Positions 17,910 to 28,304 of a stretch of DNA of 64,000 nucleotides are shown one piece after another. The stretch covers positions 124,001 to 188,000 of the forward strand of contig NZ_KB899244.1 of the NCBI RefSeq assembly GCF_000378125.1, read 5' to 3'. Under the pieces are notes generated by a model that saw only the letters and a program-made list of their open reading frames with translations, did not search any database and had not been told where the DNA came from. The translations under genes were made by a program, and so were the position numbers. Within the stretch, counting starts at the first letter, position 1; each line of letters starts with the position of its first letter. This DNA is from Rudaea cellulosilytica DSM 22992. GTDB taxonomy: Bacteria; Pseudomonadota; Gammaproteobacteria; Xanthomonadales; Rhodanobacteraceae.

Positions 17910-18707
17910 TCACGCCTTCAATTCGAAATCGTCCGCATCCATCCACGCGGGGAAACGCTCGCGATGTGCGGCGAGCGCGGCCGGGTCGAGCGTCACCGTG
18001 ACGACCTGTTCCTGCGCACCGAGGTCGACCAGCGGCGCACCGATGAAGTCGAGCACTGCACTGTCACCCGAATAAGGCAAGTCATTGCCATCAACGCCGA
18101 CACGATTGACGCCGATGACGTAGCTCAAGTTCTCGATCGCGCGCGCGCGCAGCAGGGTGCGCCACGGTTCGCGTCGCGGCGCCGGCCAGTTGGCGACGAA
18201 GATCAACAAGTCATAGTCGAAACGCTGCGCCGCCTTGTCGTAGCGGTTGCGCAGCCAGACCGGAAAGCGCAGGTCGTAGCAGACCTGTGGGCAGATGCGC
18301 CAGCCGTTCAACTCCACGATCAGGCGCCTGTCGCCGCCGGCGTAGCGCTCATGCTCTTTGGCCATGCGGAACAGATGGCGCTTGTCGTAGAGCTCAAATG
18401 AGCCGTCGGGCCGCATCCAGACGAGGCGGTTGACGCAGCGCTCGCCTTCGCGCATCACCATGCTACCGGTGATGACACAACCGACCTCCTGCGCGAGTGA
18501 CCTGAGCCAAGCGAAACTCTCCCCTTGCATCGTCTCGGCCTGATGCAGGGTCTCGTTGGTGAAGCCGCTCGTGAACGTCTCGGGCAACACGATCAGGTCG
18601 CTCTGCCCTTTCAGCGAGCGCGCGAACGCGCCGTAGTAAGCGCGGTTGGCCGCGGCGTCATGCCAGCGCGTCGCACCCTGGACGAGCGAAACTCTCAGAG
18701 CCTGCAT
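17910..18707 (-). CDS. yafV: Omega-amidase / nitrilase-family hydrolase (YafV type)
   Basis: A 265-residue C-N hydrolase with the Glu-Lys-Cys triad visible: Glu in LPETFTSGF, Lys in YDKRHLFRMA and Cys in CPQVCYDLRFP. YafV/Nit2 proteins hydrolyse 2-oxoglutaramate or 2-oxosuccinamate. The gene overlaps the aminotransferase upstream by 13 bp. That pairing fits the glutamine transaminase-omega-amidase route, in which glutamine donates nitrogen to 2-keto-4-methylthiobutyrate in methionine salvage and the resulting oxoglutaramate is removed by this enzyme. Confidence 0.88.
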   Translation of the reverse strand: MQALRVSLVQGATRWHDAAANRAYYGAFARSLKGQSDLIVLPETFTSGFTNETLHQAETMQGESFAWLRSLAQEVGCVITGSMVMREGERCVNRLVWMRPDGSFELYDKRHLFRMAKEHERYAGGDRRLIVELNGWRICPQVCYDLRFPVWLRNRYDKAAQRFDYDLLIFVANWPAPRREPWRTLLRARAIENLSYVIGVNRVGVDGNDLPYSGDSAVLDFIGAPLVDLGAQEQVVTVTLDPAALAAHRERFPAWMDADDFELKA

Positions 18708-19840
18708 AACCGCTCCGCCGCCGCCACCAGCGTTTCATCGCTCTTCGCGAAGCAGAAGCGCACGAGGCGTGTGTCGGGCGGCATCTCGTAGAACGCCGAT
18801 ACCGGAATCGCCGCGACCCCCGCGTTGTGGATCAACCATTCGCAGAAATTCAGATCGTCCTTGTCGCTGATCGCCGAATAGTCGACGACTTGGAAATACG
18901 CACCGCGCACCGGCAGCGGCTTGAACTTCGATGCGGCAATCAATTCGCGGAAGCGGTCGCGCTTGGCCTGGTAGAATGCGGGCAGATCGAGATAGTGCTG
19001 CGGATCGGTCTCGAGAATTTCGGCAAACGCCCACTGCGCCGGGTTGAACGTGCAGAACGTGAGGTATTGGTGCACCTTGCGGAACTCGGCGCTGAGTGCC
19101 TGCGGCGCGATGCAGTAACCGACCTTCCAGCCCGTGCAGTGATAGGTCTTGCCGAACGAAGACACGACGAAGCTGCGCGCGGCGAGTTCAGGATGGCGCA
19201 GCACGCTCTGATGCAACGTGCCGTCGAACACGATGTGTTCGTAGACCTCGTCGGACAGCACGAAGACATTCGTGTCACGCACGATCTCAGCTAGAGCATC
19301 GAGGTCTGCGGCCGACAGCACTGCGCCGGTCGGGTTGTGCGGCGAATTGATCAGGATCAGGCGCGTTTTCGGCGTGATCGCATCCTTGACCCGCTGCCAG
19401 TCGACCGAAAAATCCGGCAGGTTCAGCGGCACATGCACGGCGCGGCCGCCGGACAATTCGATCGCCGGTTCGTAGCTGTCGTAGCACGGATCGAGCACGA
19501 TGGCCTCGTCACCCGGGTGCACGACCGCGGCGATCGCGGCGAACAACGCTTCGGTCGCGCCGCTCGTCACTGTGACCTCGGTGTCGGCGTTGACCTTGGC
19601 ACCGTAAAGCTTCTCGGTCTTCAACGCGATCTGCTGGCGCAGCGCCGGAATGCCGGTCATCGGCGCGTACTGATTCTTGTGCTCGTTCATCGCCCGCGTC
19701 AGCGCGTCGCGCAGCGCTTGCGGCCCGTCGAAATCTGGAAATCCCTGGCCGAGATTCACGGCCTGATGCTGCACGGCGAGTTGCGACATCACGGTGAAGA
19801 TTGTGGTGCCGACCTTGGGCAGCTTGCTTTCGATTTGCAT
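18695..19840 (-). CDS. ybdL: PLP-dependent aminotransferase, methionine/glutamine type (YbdL-like)
   Basis: A 381-residue class I/II aminotransferase. NLGQGFPDFDGP, the NSPHNPTG motif, SDEVYEHIVFDG and the PLP lysine in SSFGKTYHCTGWKVGY match YbdL, which prefers methionine and aromatic residues. The ATG at 19840 (MQIESKLPKVGTTIF) fits the family; the 16-residue in-frame extension to 19888 does not. Its 3' end overlaps the omega-amidase gene, suggesting the two act in sequence. Confidence 0.88.
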   Translation of the reverse strand: MQIESKLPKVGTTIFTVMSQLAVQHQAVNLGQGFPDFDGPQALRDALTRAMNEHKNQYAPMTGIPALRQQIALKTEKLYGAKVNADTEVTVTSGATEALFAAIAAVVHPGDEAIVLDPCYDSYEPAIELSGGRAVHVPLNLPDFSVDWQRVKDAITPKTRLILINSPHNPTGAVLSAADLDALAEIVRDTNVFVLSDEVYEHIVFDGTLHQSVLRHPELAARSFVVSSFGKTYHCTGWKVGYCIAPQALSAEFRKVHQYLTFCTFNPAQWAFAEILETDPQHYLDLPAFYQAKRDRFRELIAASKFKPLPVRGAYFQVVDYSAISDKDDLNFCEWLIHNAGVAAIPVSAFYEMPPDTRLVRFCFAKSDETLVAAAERLCRL

Positions 19841-19958
19841 GCTTTTCGTTACCTGTTCGGGAGCCGCCGCACTGTTTCTTCCCTTCAAGGAGACCTACCG
19901 GGAATGGTGACGGCTCGAGGTTACGTCGAAGTTAACCAGCCCCGGCCATGCGACGCTG

Positions 19959-20900
19959 TTACTTGATCAACTTGATCTCGCGCAGCCGCTGCTGCAGATA
20001 TTCGTGCGAGGTAATCGAAGTGTCGTAGCGGTTTGGGTTGTCGGCCGTGATCGTCTGCGGCAGCGGATCGAGCACGACATCGGGATTCGGGTGCAGGAAG
20101 AACGGCACCGAGTAGCGCGGCTGGCGCGCCTTCTCGCCCGGCGGATTGACCACGCGGTGCGTCGTCGACGGATACACATGGTTGGTCAGGCGCTGCAGCA
20201 TGTCGCCGATGTTGACCACGATCGTATCGCCCTGCGTCGTGATCGGCAGCCACTCGCCGTTACGCTGCAGAAGCTGCAGCCCTTCCGCGCTCGCGCCGAC
20301 GAGCAGGGTGATGAAATTGATGTCCTCGTGCGCACCCGCGCGGACGTTGGGAATCTCCTCCTGTGTGATCGGCGGATAGTGGATCGGCCGCAGGATGGAG
20401 TTGCCGAAATTGGTCTTGTCGTCGAAATAGTTCTCGGGCAGATCGATATGCAGTGCGAGCGCGCGCAGCACACGCGAGCCGAGCGCGTCGAGCGCGGTAT
20501 ACAGGCCGTAGCCGTATTCCTTGAAGCCCGGTATCTCAGTCGGCCACAGGTTTGGCGCCATGTATTCCGCGTATGGCGAGCTGGGCGGCAGCTCGCGGCC
20601 GACATGCCAGAATTCCTTGAGATCGAAGTATTTCGAATCCTTCGCCGTCTCTATACCGAACGGCGTATAGCCGCGCGCACCGCCGGTTCCGGCCAGGTGG
20701 TACTTCAACTTGGTTTCGGTCGGCAGGGCGAAGAAGCGCTGGAACACGTCGTAGGAATTGTCGATCAGGTCCTGCGCAATGCCGTGGCCGGAAATGCCGC
20801 AGAAACCGTACTCGCGGTAGGCCGCGCCGAGTTCGGCGACGAAAGCTTTGCGATCGGTGTCGTAGCGGCGGATATCGAGAGTGGGAACGTGATTGGCCAT
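19959..20900 (-). CDS. Isopenicillin N synthase-like 2-oxoglutarate/Fe(II) dioxygenase
   Basis: A 313-residue oxygenase with the two-domain layout of plant-type dioxygenases: a DIOX_N region (about 5-110) and a 2OG-Fe(II) jelly roll. Iron ligands appear as His and Asp in GAHEDINFITLL and the distal His in STTHRVVNPPG; the co-substrate Arg/Ser pair is in PRYSVPFF. This family includes genuine beta-lactam enzymes and many uncharacterised bacterial members. Nothing nearby suggests antibiotic synthesis, so only the class can be stated. Its start is 24 bp from repeat copy B. Confidence 0.85.
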   Translation of the reverse strand: MANHVPTLDIRRYDTDRKAFVAELGAAYREYGFCGISGHGIAQDLIDNSYDVFQRFFALPTETKLKYHLAGTGGARGYTPFGIETAKDSKYFDLKEFWHVGRELPPSSPYAEYMAPNLWPTEIPGFKEYGYGLYTALDALGSRVLRALALHIDLPENYFDDKTNFGNSILRPIHYPPITQEEIPNVRAGAHEDINFITLLVGASAEGLQLLQRNGEWLPITTQGDTIVVNIGDMLQRLTNHVYPSTTHRVVNPPGEKARQPRYSVPFFLHPNPDVVLDPLPQTITADNPNRYDTSITSHEYLQQRLREIKLIK

Positions 20901-20923
20901 ACGCCTGTTCTGATTAGCTGTTG

Positions 20924-20985
20924 TTGAAAAGTGCGGCCATGGGCGACCGCTTTTTTGTTTTATTGCAATCTAAGGGTGATTGCTC
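20924..20985 (+). repeat. Two-hairpin intergenic repeat, copy B
   Basis: TTGAAAAGT, stem 1 GCGG-C-C / G-A-CCGC (20933-20950, loop ATGGGC), T-run, then stem 2 GCAATC (20965-20970) / GATTGC (20978-20983) with loop TAAGGGT. Stem 2 differs in sequence from the other copies yet stays fully paired. The stop codon of glmM (20986-20984, minus strand) abuts it. Confidence 0.7.
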
Positions 20986-22333
20986 AAGATGCCGCCAATT
21001 CTACGGCCTTCGCCAAGTTCTCCGCCAATCGCCGCACCTCGTCGGCGTCCTCGCCTTCGACGGTAACGCGCACGAGCGGCTCGGTGCCGGAGGCGCGCAA
21101 CACGACGCGACCGCGGCCACGCAAGGTCGTTTCCACCTCGCCGAGGACGCGCTGCACCTCGGCGTCGGTGACGAGCGCGGCGCCTCCTGCGGCGCGCACA
21201 TTGAGCATGACTTGCGGAAAACGCTGCAGCTCGGCGCGGACATCGGTCAAAACCATGCCCATGCGTTGCAAGGCATCGAGCACGAACAGCGCATTGAGGA
21301 TGCCGTCGCCCGTACCGCTGCGGTCCAGATGCAGCACATGGCCGGAAGCCTCGCCGCCGAGCACGCCGCCACGCTCGCGCAGCATCTGCAGCACGTAGCG
21401 ATCGCCGACATTGGCACGCAGGAATGTCGTGCCCAAGCGTTGCAAGGCGAGCTCCACGCCGTAGTTGGTCATCAGCGTGCCGACCACCGGTCCGCGCAAC
21501 TGGGCCGAGGCAAGCAGGTCTTTCGCCAGCAGGTAGATGATGTCGTCGCCGTCGACCACGCCGCCTTGGGCGTCGATCATCTGCACGCGATCGCCATCGC
21601 CGTCGAAGGCGATGCCGAGATCGGCGTCGTTTTCCAGCACCGCGCGTCGGAGCGCTTGCAGGTCGGTCGCACCGCAACCGGCGTTGATGTTGAAACCATC
21701 CGGCTGCACGCCGATCGCCGACACGTCCGCACCCAGATCCGCAAACAGGCGCGGCGCGATGTGATAGGTCGCGCCGTGCGCGCAGTCGAGCACGATGCGC
21801 TTGCCGCGCAGGGAAAGGCCCGGCACGCTGCCAGCGCAATACTCGAGGTAGTGGGCCGGGGCATCGTCGACGCGCACCGCCTTGCCGAGCCTTTCCGATG
21901 ACGCGGTGCGCAGCGGCAGGCGCAGCGCCGCCTCGATCGCGAACTCGACTTCATCCGACAATTTTTCGCCGGCCGCATTGAAGAACTTGATGCCGTTATC
22001 GTAGTACGGATTGTGCGAGGCACTGATGACCAGGCCCGCATCGGCACCGAGCTCGCGCACGAGCCAGGCCACGGCCGGCGTCGGCATCGGACCGAGCAGC
22101 TTCACGTTCGCGCCGGCGGAGACGAGGCCCGCTTCGAGCGCGGATTCGAACATGTAACCGGAAACGCGCGTGTCCTTGCCGATTACCACGCTCGGATGCA
22201 CCGCGGAATCGGCCTGCCCGGCACCAAGCACATGGCCGAGTGCTTGCCCCAGGCGCAGCATGAATTCCGCCGTGACCGGCGCTTCGCCGACGCGGCCGCG
22301 GATGCCGTCGGTGCCGAAATATTCCTTCTTCAT
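20984..22333 (-). CDS. glmM: Phosphoglucosamine mutase
   Basis: Interconverts glucosamine-6- and -1-phosphate for UDP-GlcNAc, peptidoglycan and LPS. The 449 residues begin [12 protein letters not shown]; the phospho-serine loop is [15 protein letters not shown], the Mg2+ loop DGDGDR, and the sugar-binding EASGHVL and C-terminal [11 protein letters not shown] are present. The ATG at 22333 is 13 bp after the pilZ stop codon. glmM usually follows folP/ftsH; here it ends the pabB-mltG-tmk-holB-pilZ run. Confidence 0.97.
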   Translation of the reverse strand: MKKEYFGTDGIRGRVGEAPVTAEFMLRLGQALGHVLGAGQADSAVHPSVVIGKDTRVSGYMFESALEAGLVSAGANVKLLGPMPTPAVAWLVRELGADAGLVISASHNPYYDNGIKFFNAAGEKLSDEVEFAIEAALRLPLRTASSERLGKAVRVDDAPAHYLEYCAGSVPGLSLRGKRIVLDCAHGATYHIAPRLFADLGADVSAIGVQPDGFNINAGCGATDLQALRRAVLENDADLGIAFDGDGDRVQMIDAQGGVVDGDDIIYLLAKDLLASAQLRGPVVGTLMTNYGVELALQRLGTTFLRANVGDRYVLQMLRERGGVLGGEASGHVLHLDRSGTGDGILNALFVLDALQRMGMVLTDVRAELQRFPQVMLNVRAAGGAALVTDAEVQRVLGEVETTLRGRGRVVLRASGTEPLVRVTVEGEDADEVRRLAENLAKAVELAAS

Positions 22334-22346
22334 GCCGACGCGGGAA

Positions 22347-22712
22347 TCACATCGTATTGGTCGGTTTCTCCGACCCCTGCAGTTCGGCGAGCATGGCTTC
22401 GATCTTGACGCGTGCCGACTCGCTTTCCGGCGACTCGTTGAACTGCACGCCGATGCCGGCGACGCGGTTGCCCTGCGCACCCGGCGGCGTGATCCAAACG
22501 ACCCTGCCTGCGATCGGCATGCGCTCGGCCTCCGCCATCAATGCCAGCAGGATGAACACGTCGTCGCCGAGGCCGTAGCGCTTCGCCGTCGGCACGAAGA
22601 TGCCGCCGCCGCGCAAGAACGGCATGTACGCGTTGTACAGGGCGTTCTTGTCCTTGATCGACAGCGTCAAGATGCCTTGCAGCGGTGAACCGGCGCCGGA
22701 ACCTGCAACCAT
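22347..22712 (-). CDS. pilZ: PilZ-domain protein (type IV pilus type)
   Basis: A 121-residue single-domain PilZ protein like the founding PilZ of Pseudomonas and Xanthomonas, required for type IV pilus assembly. Motifs include [25 protein letters not shown] and [11 protein letters not shown]. As in that founding type, the c-di-GMP RxxxR and D/NxSxxG signatures are not evident, so it probably acts by protein contact with PilB and FimX rather than by binding the nucleotide. Its ATG overlaps the holB stop by one base, an association with holB that is conserved in the lineage. Confidence 0.93.
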   Translation of the reverse strand: MVAGSGAGSPLQGILTLSIKDKNALYNAYMPFLRGGGIFVPTAKRYGLGDDVFILLALMAEAERMPIAGRVVWITPPGAQGNRVAGIGVQFNESPESESARVKIEAMLAELQGSEKPTNTM

Positions 22713-23719
22713 CACGTACTCCGTTGTTGAACGTCGCGATTCGGCGTCGCCGCCATCACCCAGGTCGCGAGCAACTCGAGCATCGCCAATTCCGACCGGA
22801 TCGGCCCGCGCAAAAGATCGCGAGTGCGGTTGGCCCGGTCGAACCAAGAGGTAAGCTTCACCAAATCGACCGCACGGGTCAAGGCGAGCGGGCCGCCGGC
22901 GCTAAGCCTTGCCCCGCCCTGGGCCTGCGCCCGGCCTTGCTGCTGGACCAGCGAAGCGGCGAAGCGCAGACGCAGATCGGACTCCTCGCGACTCCAGCGC
23001 TGGGCGACCTCGAAAGCTGCGGCAACGCCGGCATTGAGCTCGCGCAGGTCCTGCGCCACCTCGCCACGCAGCTTCAGCGCCTCGCCCTGCGCCCAGGCCA
23101 GCGCGAGGCCTGGATTGCCATCGCCCGCATTGAGCGCGTCCGCGGCCTGCTTGCCGCCGATGCCCTGCGCGGCGAGCCATTGCAGCGCGAGCCTGCCGTC
23201 CGGCACGCGGAACTCGATGCGCTGGCAGCGACTGCGGATCGTCGCCGAAAGCCGCGCGGGATAGTCGGCAATGAGCACGATGATCGTTCCGGCGGTCGGC
23301 TCCTCCAGCGTCTTCAGCAGCGCATTGCTGGCCGCGTGATTCATTGCATCGGCCGGATCGATCAGCGCGACCTGCGCGCCGCCGAACTGCGCGGTCAGGG
23401 CAAGCCGCTCGCTCAGCGCGCGCATCTGGTCGATCGTGAGCTCAGTGCGCGACTTGCCGTCGTCGCGCAGCTCGAAGTTCACCCGGACCAGATCAGGATG
23501 CGTGCCGGCCGCAACGAGTTTGCAGGCGCGGCAGGTGGCGCAGGCGAAACCATCCGCGCGGATCGACTCACACAGCAGCGCACGCGCGAACGCGTCGGCA
23601 AATTCGCGCTTGCCCAGACCCGCGGGTCCGGCCAGCAGGATGGCGTGCGGCAACGCATCGCGGCGGCGGCGCTCGCCGAGGCTGCTCCACGCATCGACGT
23701 TCCACGGCGCCAACGTCAC
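22712..23719 (-). CDS. holB: DNA polymerase III delta' subunit
   Basis: The clamp-loader delta' subunit, 335 residues. The P-loop-like GPAGLGKREFADAFARALLC, the four-cysteine zinc site (CESI...FACATCRAC) and the sensor region TIRSRCQRIEF are visible; delta' does not need ATPase activity. The start is GTG at 23719, overlapping the tmk stop by 4 bp (GTGA). It works with tau/gamma from dnaX, also in this window. Confidence 0.95.
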   Translation of the reverse strand: MTLAPWNVDAWSSLGERRRRDALPHAILLAGPAGLGKREFADAFARALLCESIRADGFACATCRACKLVAAGTHPDLVRVNFELRDDGKSRTELTIDQMRALSERLALTAQFGGAQVALIDPADAMNHAASNALLKTLEEPTAGTIIVLIADYPARLSATIRSRCQRIEFRVPDGRLALQWLAAQGIGGKQAADALNAGDGNPGLALAWAQGEALKLRGEVAQDLRELNAGVAAAFEVAQRWSREESDLRLRFAASLVQQQGRAQAQGGARLSAGGPLALTRAVDLVKLTSWFDRANRTRDLLRGPIRSELAMLELLATWVMAATPNRDVQQRST

Positions 23720-24372
23720 GACCCGGCTCCGTCGTTCTGCGTCTGCAGGAACTCGCCGATAGCGTTGCGCACCTGGTCGAGTACCGCATCGAGCGGCTGG
23801 CTCGCATCGATGACGCGAAAACGTGCCGGCTGCGCGGCAGCGCGTGCGCGATAGGCGGCGCGCACGCGCTCGAAGAAATCCTGCGCCTCCAGTTCGATGC
23901 GATCAGCCGGGCCGCGCCCGCGCGCGCGCGCGAGACCGATACCTACCGGTAGATCCAGCAGCAGGGTCAGATCGGGCTGCAGATCGTCGGCGGCCCAGCG
24001 TTCGAGTTCGGCGATGCGTTCGAGCGGCTGCGCGCGGCCGCCGCCCTGGTAGGCGTAGCTCGCGTCGGTGAAACGGTCGCTAAGTACCCAGCGTCCCGCA
24101 GCAAGCGCTGGTTTGATCGTTTCGCGCACGTGCTGCGCGCGGGCGGCGAACATCAGCAACAGTTCGGTTTCCGGTGCGATCGCGCCATGCAGGGCCGGGT
24201 CGAGCAGGACGCCGCGGATCGCCTCGCCGGCCGGCGTGCCGCCGGGTTCGCGCGTGATGATGACGTCGGCTCCGTCGGCAACGAGCTGTTCGCGCACCGC
24301 GCTGAGCACGGTGCTCTTGCCCGCACCTTCGCCGCCTTCGAGCGTGATGAATTTACCTCGCCTCACGCTCAT
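23716..24372 (-). CDS. tmk: Thymidylate kinase
   Basis: Phosphorylates dTMP to dTDP. The 218 residues have the P-loop EGGEGAGKST, the DR(Y/F) motif LSDRFTDASYAYQGGGR, and the LID region ARGRGPADRIELE. The ATG overlaps the mltG stop by 4 bp and the 3' end overlaps holB, so mltG-tmk-holB-pilZ are translationally coupled. Confidence 0.97.
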   Translation of the reverse strand: MSVRRGKFITLEGGEGAGKSTVLSAVREQLVADGADVIITREPGGTPAGEAIRGVLLDPALHGAIAPETELLLMFAARAQHVRETIKPALAAGRWVLSDRFTDASYAYQGGGRAQPLERIAELERWAADDLQPDLTLLLDLPVGIGLARARGRGPADRIELEAQDFFERVRAAYRARAAAQPARFRVIDASQPLDAVLDQVRNAIGEFLQTQNDGAGS

Positions 24373-25418
24373 TGCCGGTGCAATTGGTATTTGGCCACGG
24401 CGCGATTGTGCGCTTCGAGCGTGGCGGAGAACTCGTGGCTGCCGTTGCCGCGTGCGACGAAGTAGAGCGCCTCGGTGTCGGCCGGATGGATCACCGCGGC
24501 CAGCGCCGCCTTGCCCGGCAGCGCGATCGGCGTCGGCGGCAGGCCGGTGCGTGTGTAAGTGTTGTACGGCGTGTCGGTATCAAGGTCGCTGCGACGGATA
24601 TTGCCGTTGTAGCCTGCACCCATACCGTAGATCACGGTCGGATCGGTCTGCAATTTCATACCGAGCTTGAGGCGCGAGAGGAACACGCGCGCGATCTGCG
24701 GCCGCTCCTCGACGCGGGCGGTCTCCTTCTCCACGATCGAAGCGAGGATCAGCGCTTCGTACGGGGATTTGAGCTGAGTATCCGCCGCGCGCTCGGCCCA
24801 AAGTTTGTCCAGCGCCTTGCGCATCGCCTCGCGCGCGCGGCGCAACACGTCGAGGTCGCTCATGCCTTTGACGTAGCTGTAAGTTTCGGGCAGGAATTCG
24901 CCTTCGGGCAGCAGATCGTCGCCGAGGCGGCGCATCAGATCGGTGTCGTCGACGCCGGACAAGGTCTGCTGCAGCCCGGCGTCCTGCGCGAGCGCGGCGC
25001 GCAGTTGCGCGAACGTCCAGCCCTCGACGATCGTGAATTTGTGTTGGATCACCTCGCCCGCCGCCATCTTCTTCAGCAGCGCGCGCGGCGTCAGTCCGGG
25101 ATCAAGCGCGTACTCGCCCGCATGCAGCTTGCCGGCCACGCCGAGTTCGCGCGCGAGCAGGCGCCAGAAATACGGATTGCCGGGCTGCAGGCCGCGCTCG
25201 TCGAGCAGGCCGACGATCGCAGGCAGGTTCGCGCCGATCGGCACGTCGATCTGCGTCGCCTGCACGAGACCCGTGATCGGCGCATCGGAGAAGTGCTGGT
25301 AACGCGTGTACAGATACCCGCCGAGTGCCGCCGCGCCGATCACAAGGATGGCGACGACGTTGAACAGCACGCGTTTGAAGCTGAACCTCTTGCGAGGTTT
25401 CGGATACGGCAAGTTCAC
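24369..25418 (-). CDS. mltG: Endolytic murein transglycosylase
   Basis: An inner-membrane lytic transglycosylase that cuts nascent glycan strands and helps set their length. The 349 residues have one N-terminal membrane helix (about 16-38), a LysM-like domain, then a YceG catalytic domain with ILASIVEKETARVEERPQIARVFLSRL (catalytic Glu), QTDPTVIYG and NTYTRTGLPPTPI. There is no ATG near the N-terminus; GTG at 25418 gives the right length, with TTG at 25412 the alternative. Confidence 0.92.
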   Translation of the reverse strand: MNLPYPKPRKRFSFKRVLFNVVAILVIGAAALGGYLYTRYQHFSDAPITGLVQATQIDVPIGANLPAIVGLLDERGLQPGNPYFWRLLARELGVAGKLHAGEYALDPGLTPRALLKKMAAGEVIQHKFTIVEGWTFAQLRAALAQDAGLQQTLSGVDDTDLMRRLGDDLLPEGEFLPETYSYVKGMSDLDVLRRAREAMRKALDKLWAERAADTQLKSPYEALILASIVEKETARVEERPQIARVFLSRLKLGMKLQTDPTVIYGMGAGYNGNIRRSDLDTDTPYNTYTRTGLPPTPIALPGKAALAAVIHPADTEALYFVARGNGSHEFSATLEAHNRAVAKYQLHRQ

Positions 25419-25436
25419 GGAATTGGATACGCTCTT

Positions 25437-25494
25437 TTGAGAAGTGCGGTCAGGGATGACTGCTTTTTGACTTTGCGAACAAGGATGATCGCAT
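25437..25494 (+). repeat. Two-hairpin intergenic repeat, copy C
   Basis: TTGAGAAGT, stem 1 GCGGTC (25446-25451) / GACTGC (25458-25463) with loop AGGGAT, T-run, stem 2 GCGAAC (25475-25480) / GATCGC (25487-25492) with loop AAGGAT. It lies between pabB and mltG, antisense to them. Confidence 0.78.
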
Positions 25495-25513
25495 CGGCAA
25501 GCCCTATTGTGCC

Positions 25514-26875
25514 CTACTCGACCACGCCGAGCGCACGCAGCAGCCCGCGCGCCTTGTGCCGCGTCTCGGCCAGTTCGCGTTCGGCGATCGAATCGGTGAC
25601 GATGCCGGCACCGGCGCGGAAACGCGCCTCGTTCCCCTGCAACTCCATCGTGCGAATCAGGATGTTCAGATCCATGTCGCCGTCGAGATTGAGGTAGCCG
25701 AGTGCGCCCGTGTAAGCACCGCGCGAGCATTGTTCGAGCTCGGCGATAATCTCCATCGTGCGCACCTTCGGCGCGCCGGTGATCGTGCCGCCAGGGAACG
25801 CGGCACGGATCGCCTGTGCCGGGGTGATGCCGGCGCGCAAGCGACCACGCACGTTCGAGACAATATGGTGCACGTGCGCGTAGCTCTCCACTGCCATCAG
25901 CTCGTCGACGACGACCGAGCCGGGAATGCAGATGCGGCCGAGATCGTTGCGCTCCAGATCGATCAACATGACGTGTTCGGCGCGTTCCTTCGCATGGCCG
26001 ATAAGTTCGGCGATGCGCGCCGCGTCGTCGTCGCCTGCGTGGCGCGCGCGCGTACCGGCAATCGGGCGCGTCTGCGCGATGTCGCCACGGATTTCGACCA
26101 GGCGCTCGGGCGATGAACTCGCGATCGCCCAGCCGCCCCATTGCAGCAGCCCGGCGAACGGCGCGGGATTGGCGCAGCGCAATTGCGCATAGACATTCGC
26201 CGGCGTCGGCGCTTCGGCAAAAGCGGCGCGCCATTCGCGCGAAAGATTGACCTGGAACGTGTCGCCGGCGCGCAGATACTCGTGGATGCGCGCCACGCCA
26301 TCGAGGAATCGCTGCGGATCGTCTTCCGCGATCCGCGCTGCGGGCAACGGCATTGGCGTGAAATCGCCGACCTGCACGAGATCAGCGGCGAGCACGTCGA
26401 GCCAATGTGCCTGCCCCGCTTCGGCGACCAGCCAGGTCGTCTGCGCGAGCCGATCGACGATCACGGCTGCGGGGCAGCGCAATGCGAGCGCGACCGGTGC
26501 GTGGCTCGATGCATCGAAGACAGGACGCAACCGCGGCTCGATCTCGGCAACGACCTCATAGCCGAGATACAGCAGCCAGCCGCCACGAAATGGCAGTTCC
26601 GTTGAAGCCGCAGCGACGCGGGCGACGCGTTGCCCGTGCCAATCCGCATCGAGCGCGGCCAGAAACGAGGTGCCGCGATCCGCGCCGCGCAGATCATGTA
26701 CGCGACCCGCGCCGAGCTTCAGACCTTCCTCGCCTGTCGCGAACAGGATGTCGAAACGCGCGGCGGTGCCGCCCTGTGCGGCGCTCTCGAGCAAGCCGGG
26801 ATAGCGCCGCGGCCAGCGTGCCGCGAGCGGCAGCAGGTCGCGCGCGCCGGGCAGCTCGCGCCGGACGAAGTCCAT
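25514..26875 (-). CDS. pabB: Aminodeoxychorismate synthase component I
   Basis: Forms 4-amino-4-deoxychorismate from chorismate and ammonia for folate synthesis. The 453 residues include the N-terminal anthranilate-synthase-I-like domain and the chorismate-binding domain: GDTFQVNLSREW, SSSPERLVEI, PIAGTRAR, the PGGTITGAPKVR signature and GAGIVTDS. PIAGTRAR has Ala where many PabB proteins have Lys (PIKGT). Many relatives carry pabC (the lyase) at this site between fabF and mltG; here it is pabB. The ATG at 26875 is 11 bp downstream of the fabF stop. Confidence 0.92.
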   Translation of the reverse strand: MDFVRRELPGARDLLPLAARWPRRYPGLLESAAQGGTAARFDILFATGEEGLKLGAGRVHDLRGADRGTSFLAALDADWHGQRVARVAAASTELPFRGGWLLYLGYEVVAEIEPRLRPVFDASSHAPVALALRCPAAVIVDRLAQTTWLVAEAGQAHWLDVLAADLVQVGDFTPMPLPAARIAEDDPQRFLDGVARIHEYLRAGDTFQVNLSREWRAAFAEAPTPANVYAQLRCANPAPFAGLLQWGGWAIASSSPERLVEIRGDIAQTRPIAGTRARHAGDDDAARIAELIGHAKERAEHVMLIDLERNDLGRICIPGSVVVDELMAVESYAHVHHIVSNVRGRLRAGITPAQAIRAAFPGGTITGAPKVRTMEIIAELEQCSRGAYTGALGYLNLDGDMDLNILIRTMELQGNEARFRAGAGIVTDSIAERELAETRHKARGLLRALGVVE

Positions 26876-26885
26876 TGCGGGCCGA

Positions 26886-28124
<1,239 letters not shown>

Positions 28125-28141
28125 GAGGTTAGTTTGCCTTT

Positions 28142-28198
28142 GCGATCGTCCCTGATCGCGAGAGTCAAAAAGCGGCCGTCCATGGCCGCACTGTTCAA
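28142..28198 (-). repeat. Two-hairpin intergenic repeat, copy D (best-paired copy)
   Basis: Read on the minus strand: TTGAACAGT, stem 1 GCGGCC (28189-28184) / GGCCGC (28177-28172) with loop ATGGAC, T-run, stem 2 GCGATC (28159-28154) / GATCGC (28147-28142) with loop AGGGAC. Both stems are perfect. This copy is in the same sense as acpP and fabF, so its NGGA loops would be in the mRNA. Confidence 0.82.
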
Positions 28199-28258
28199 TA
28201 AAATTTCGTCAAGAAACAATGTTTTTTCAAACGACTGTTCCGCGAAGGCAGAAATGCA

Positions 28259-28281
28259 AACTGCGCCTCGCGGGCGCAGTT
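28259..28281 (-). terminator. Hairpin downstream of acpP
   Basis: Stem of at least nine pairs, AACTGCGCC / GGCGCAGTT, loop about 5 nt. It lies 23 bp after the acpP stop on the minus strand and is followed by TTTGCATTT, so it may partly terminate or stabilise the abundant acpP message ahead of fabF. Confidence 0.5.
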
Positions 28282-28304
28282 CGTACCGTCGGATGGCGAC
28301 GAGA

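Noticed and set aside
19959-20900. Beta-lactam biosynthesis because of the isopenicillin N synthase-like protein
   Set aside because: The family is broad and no ACV synthetase, acyltransferase or other secondary-metabolite gene is nearby.
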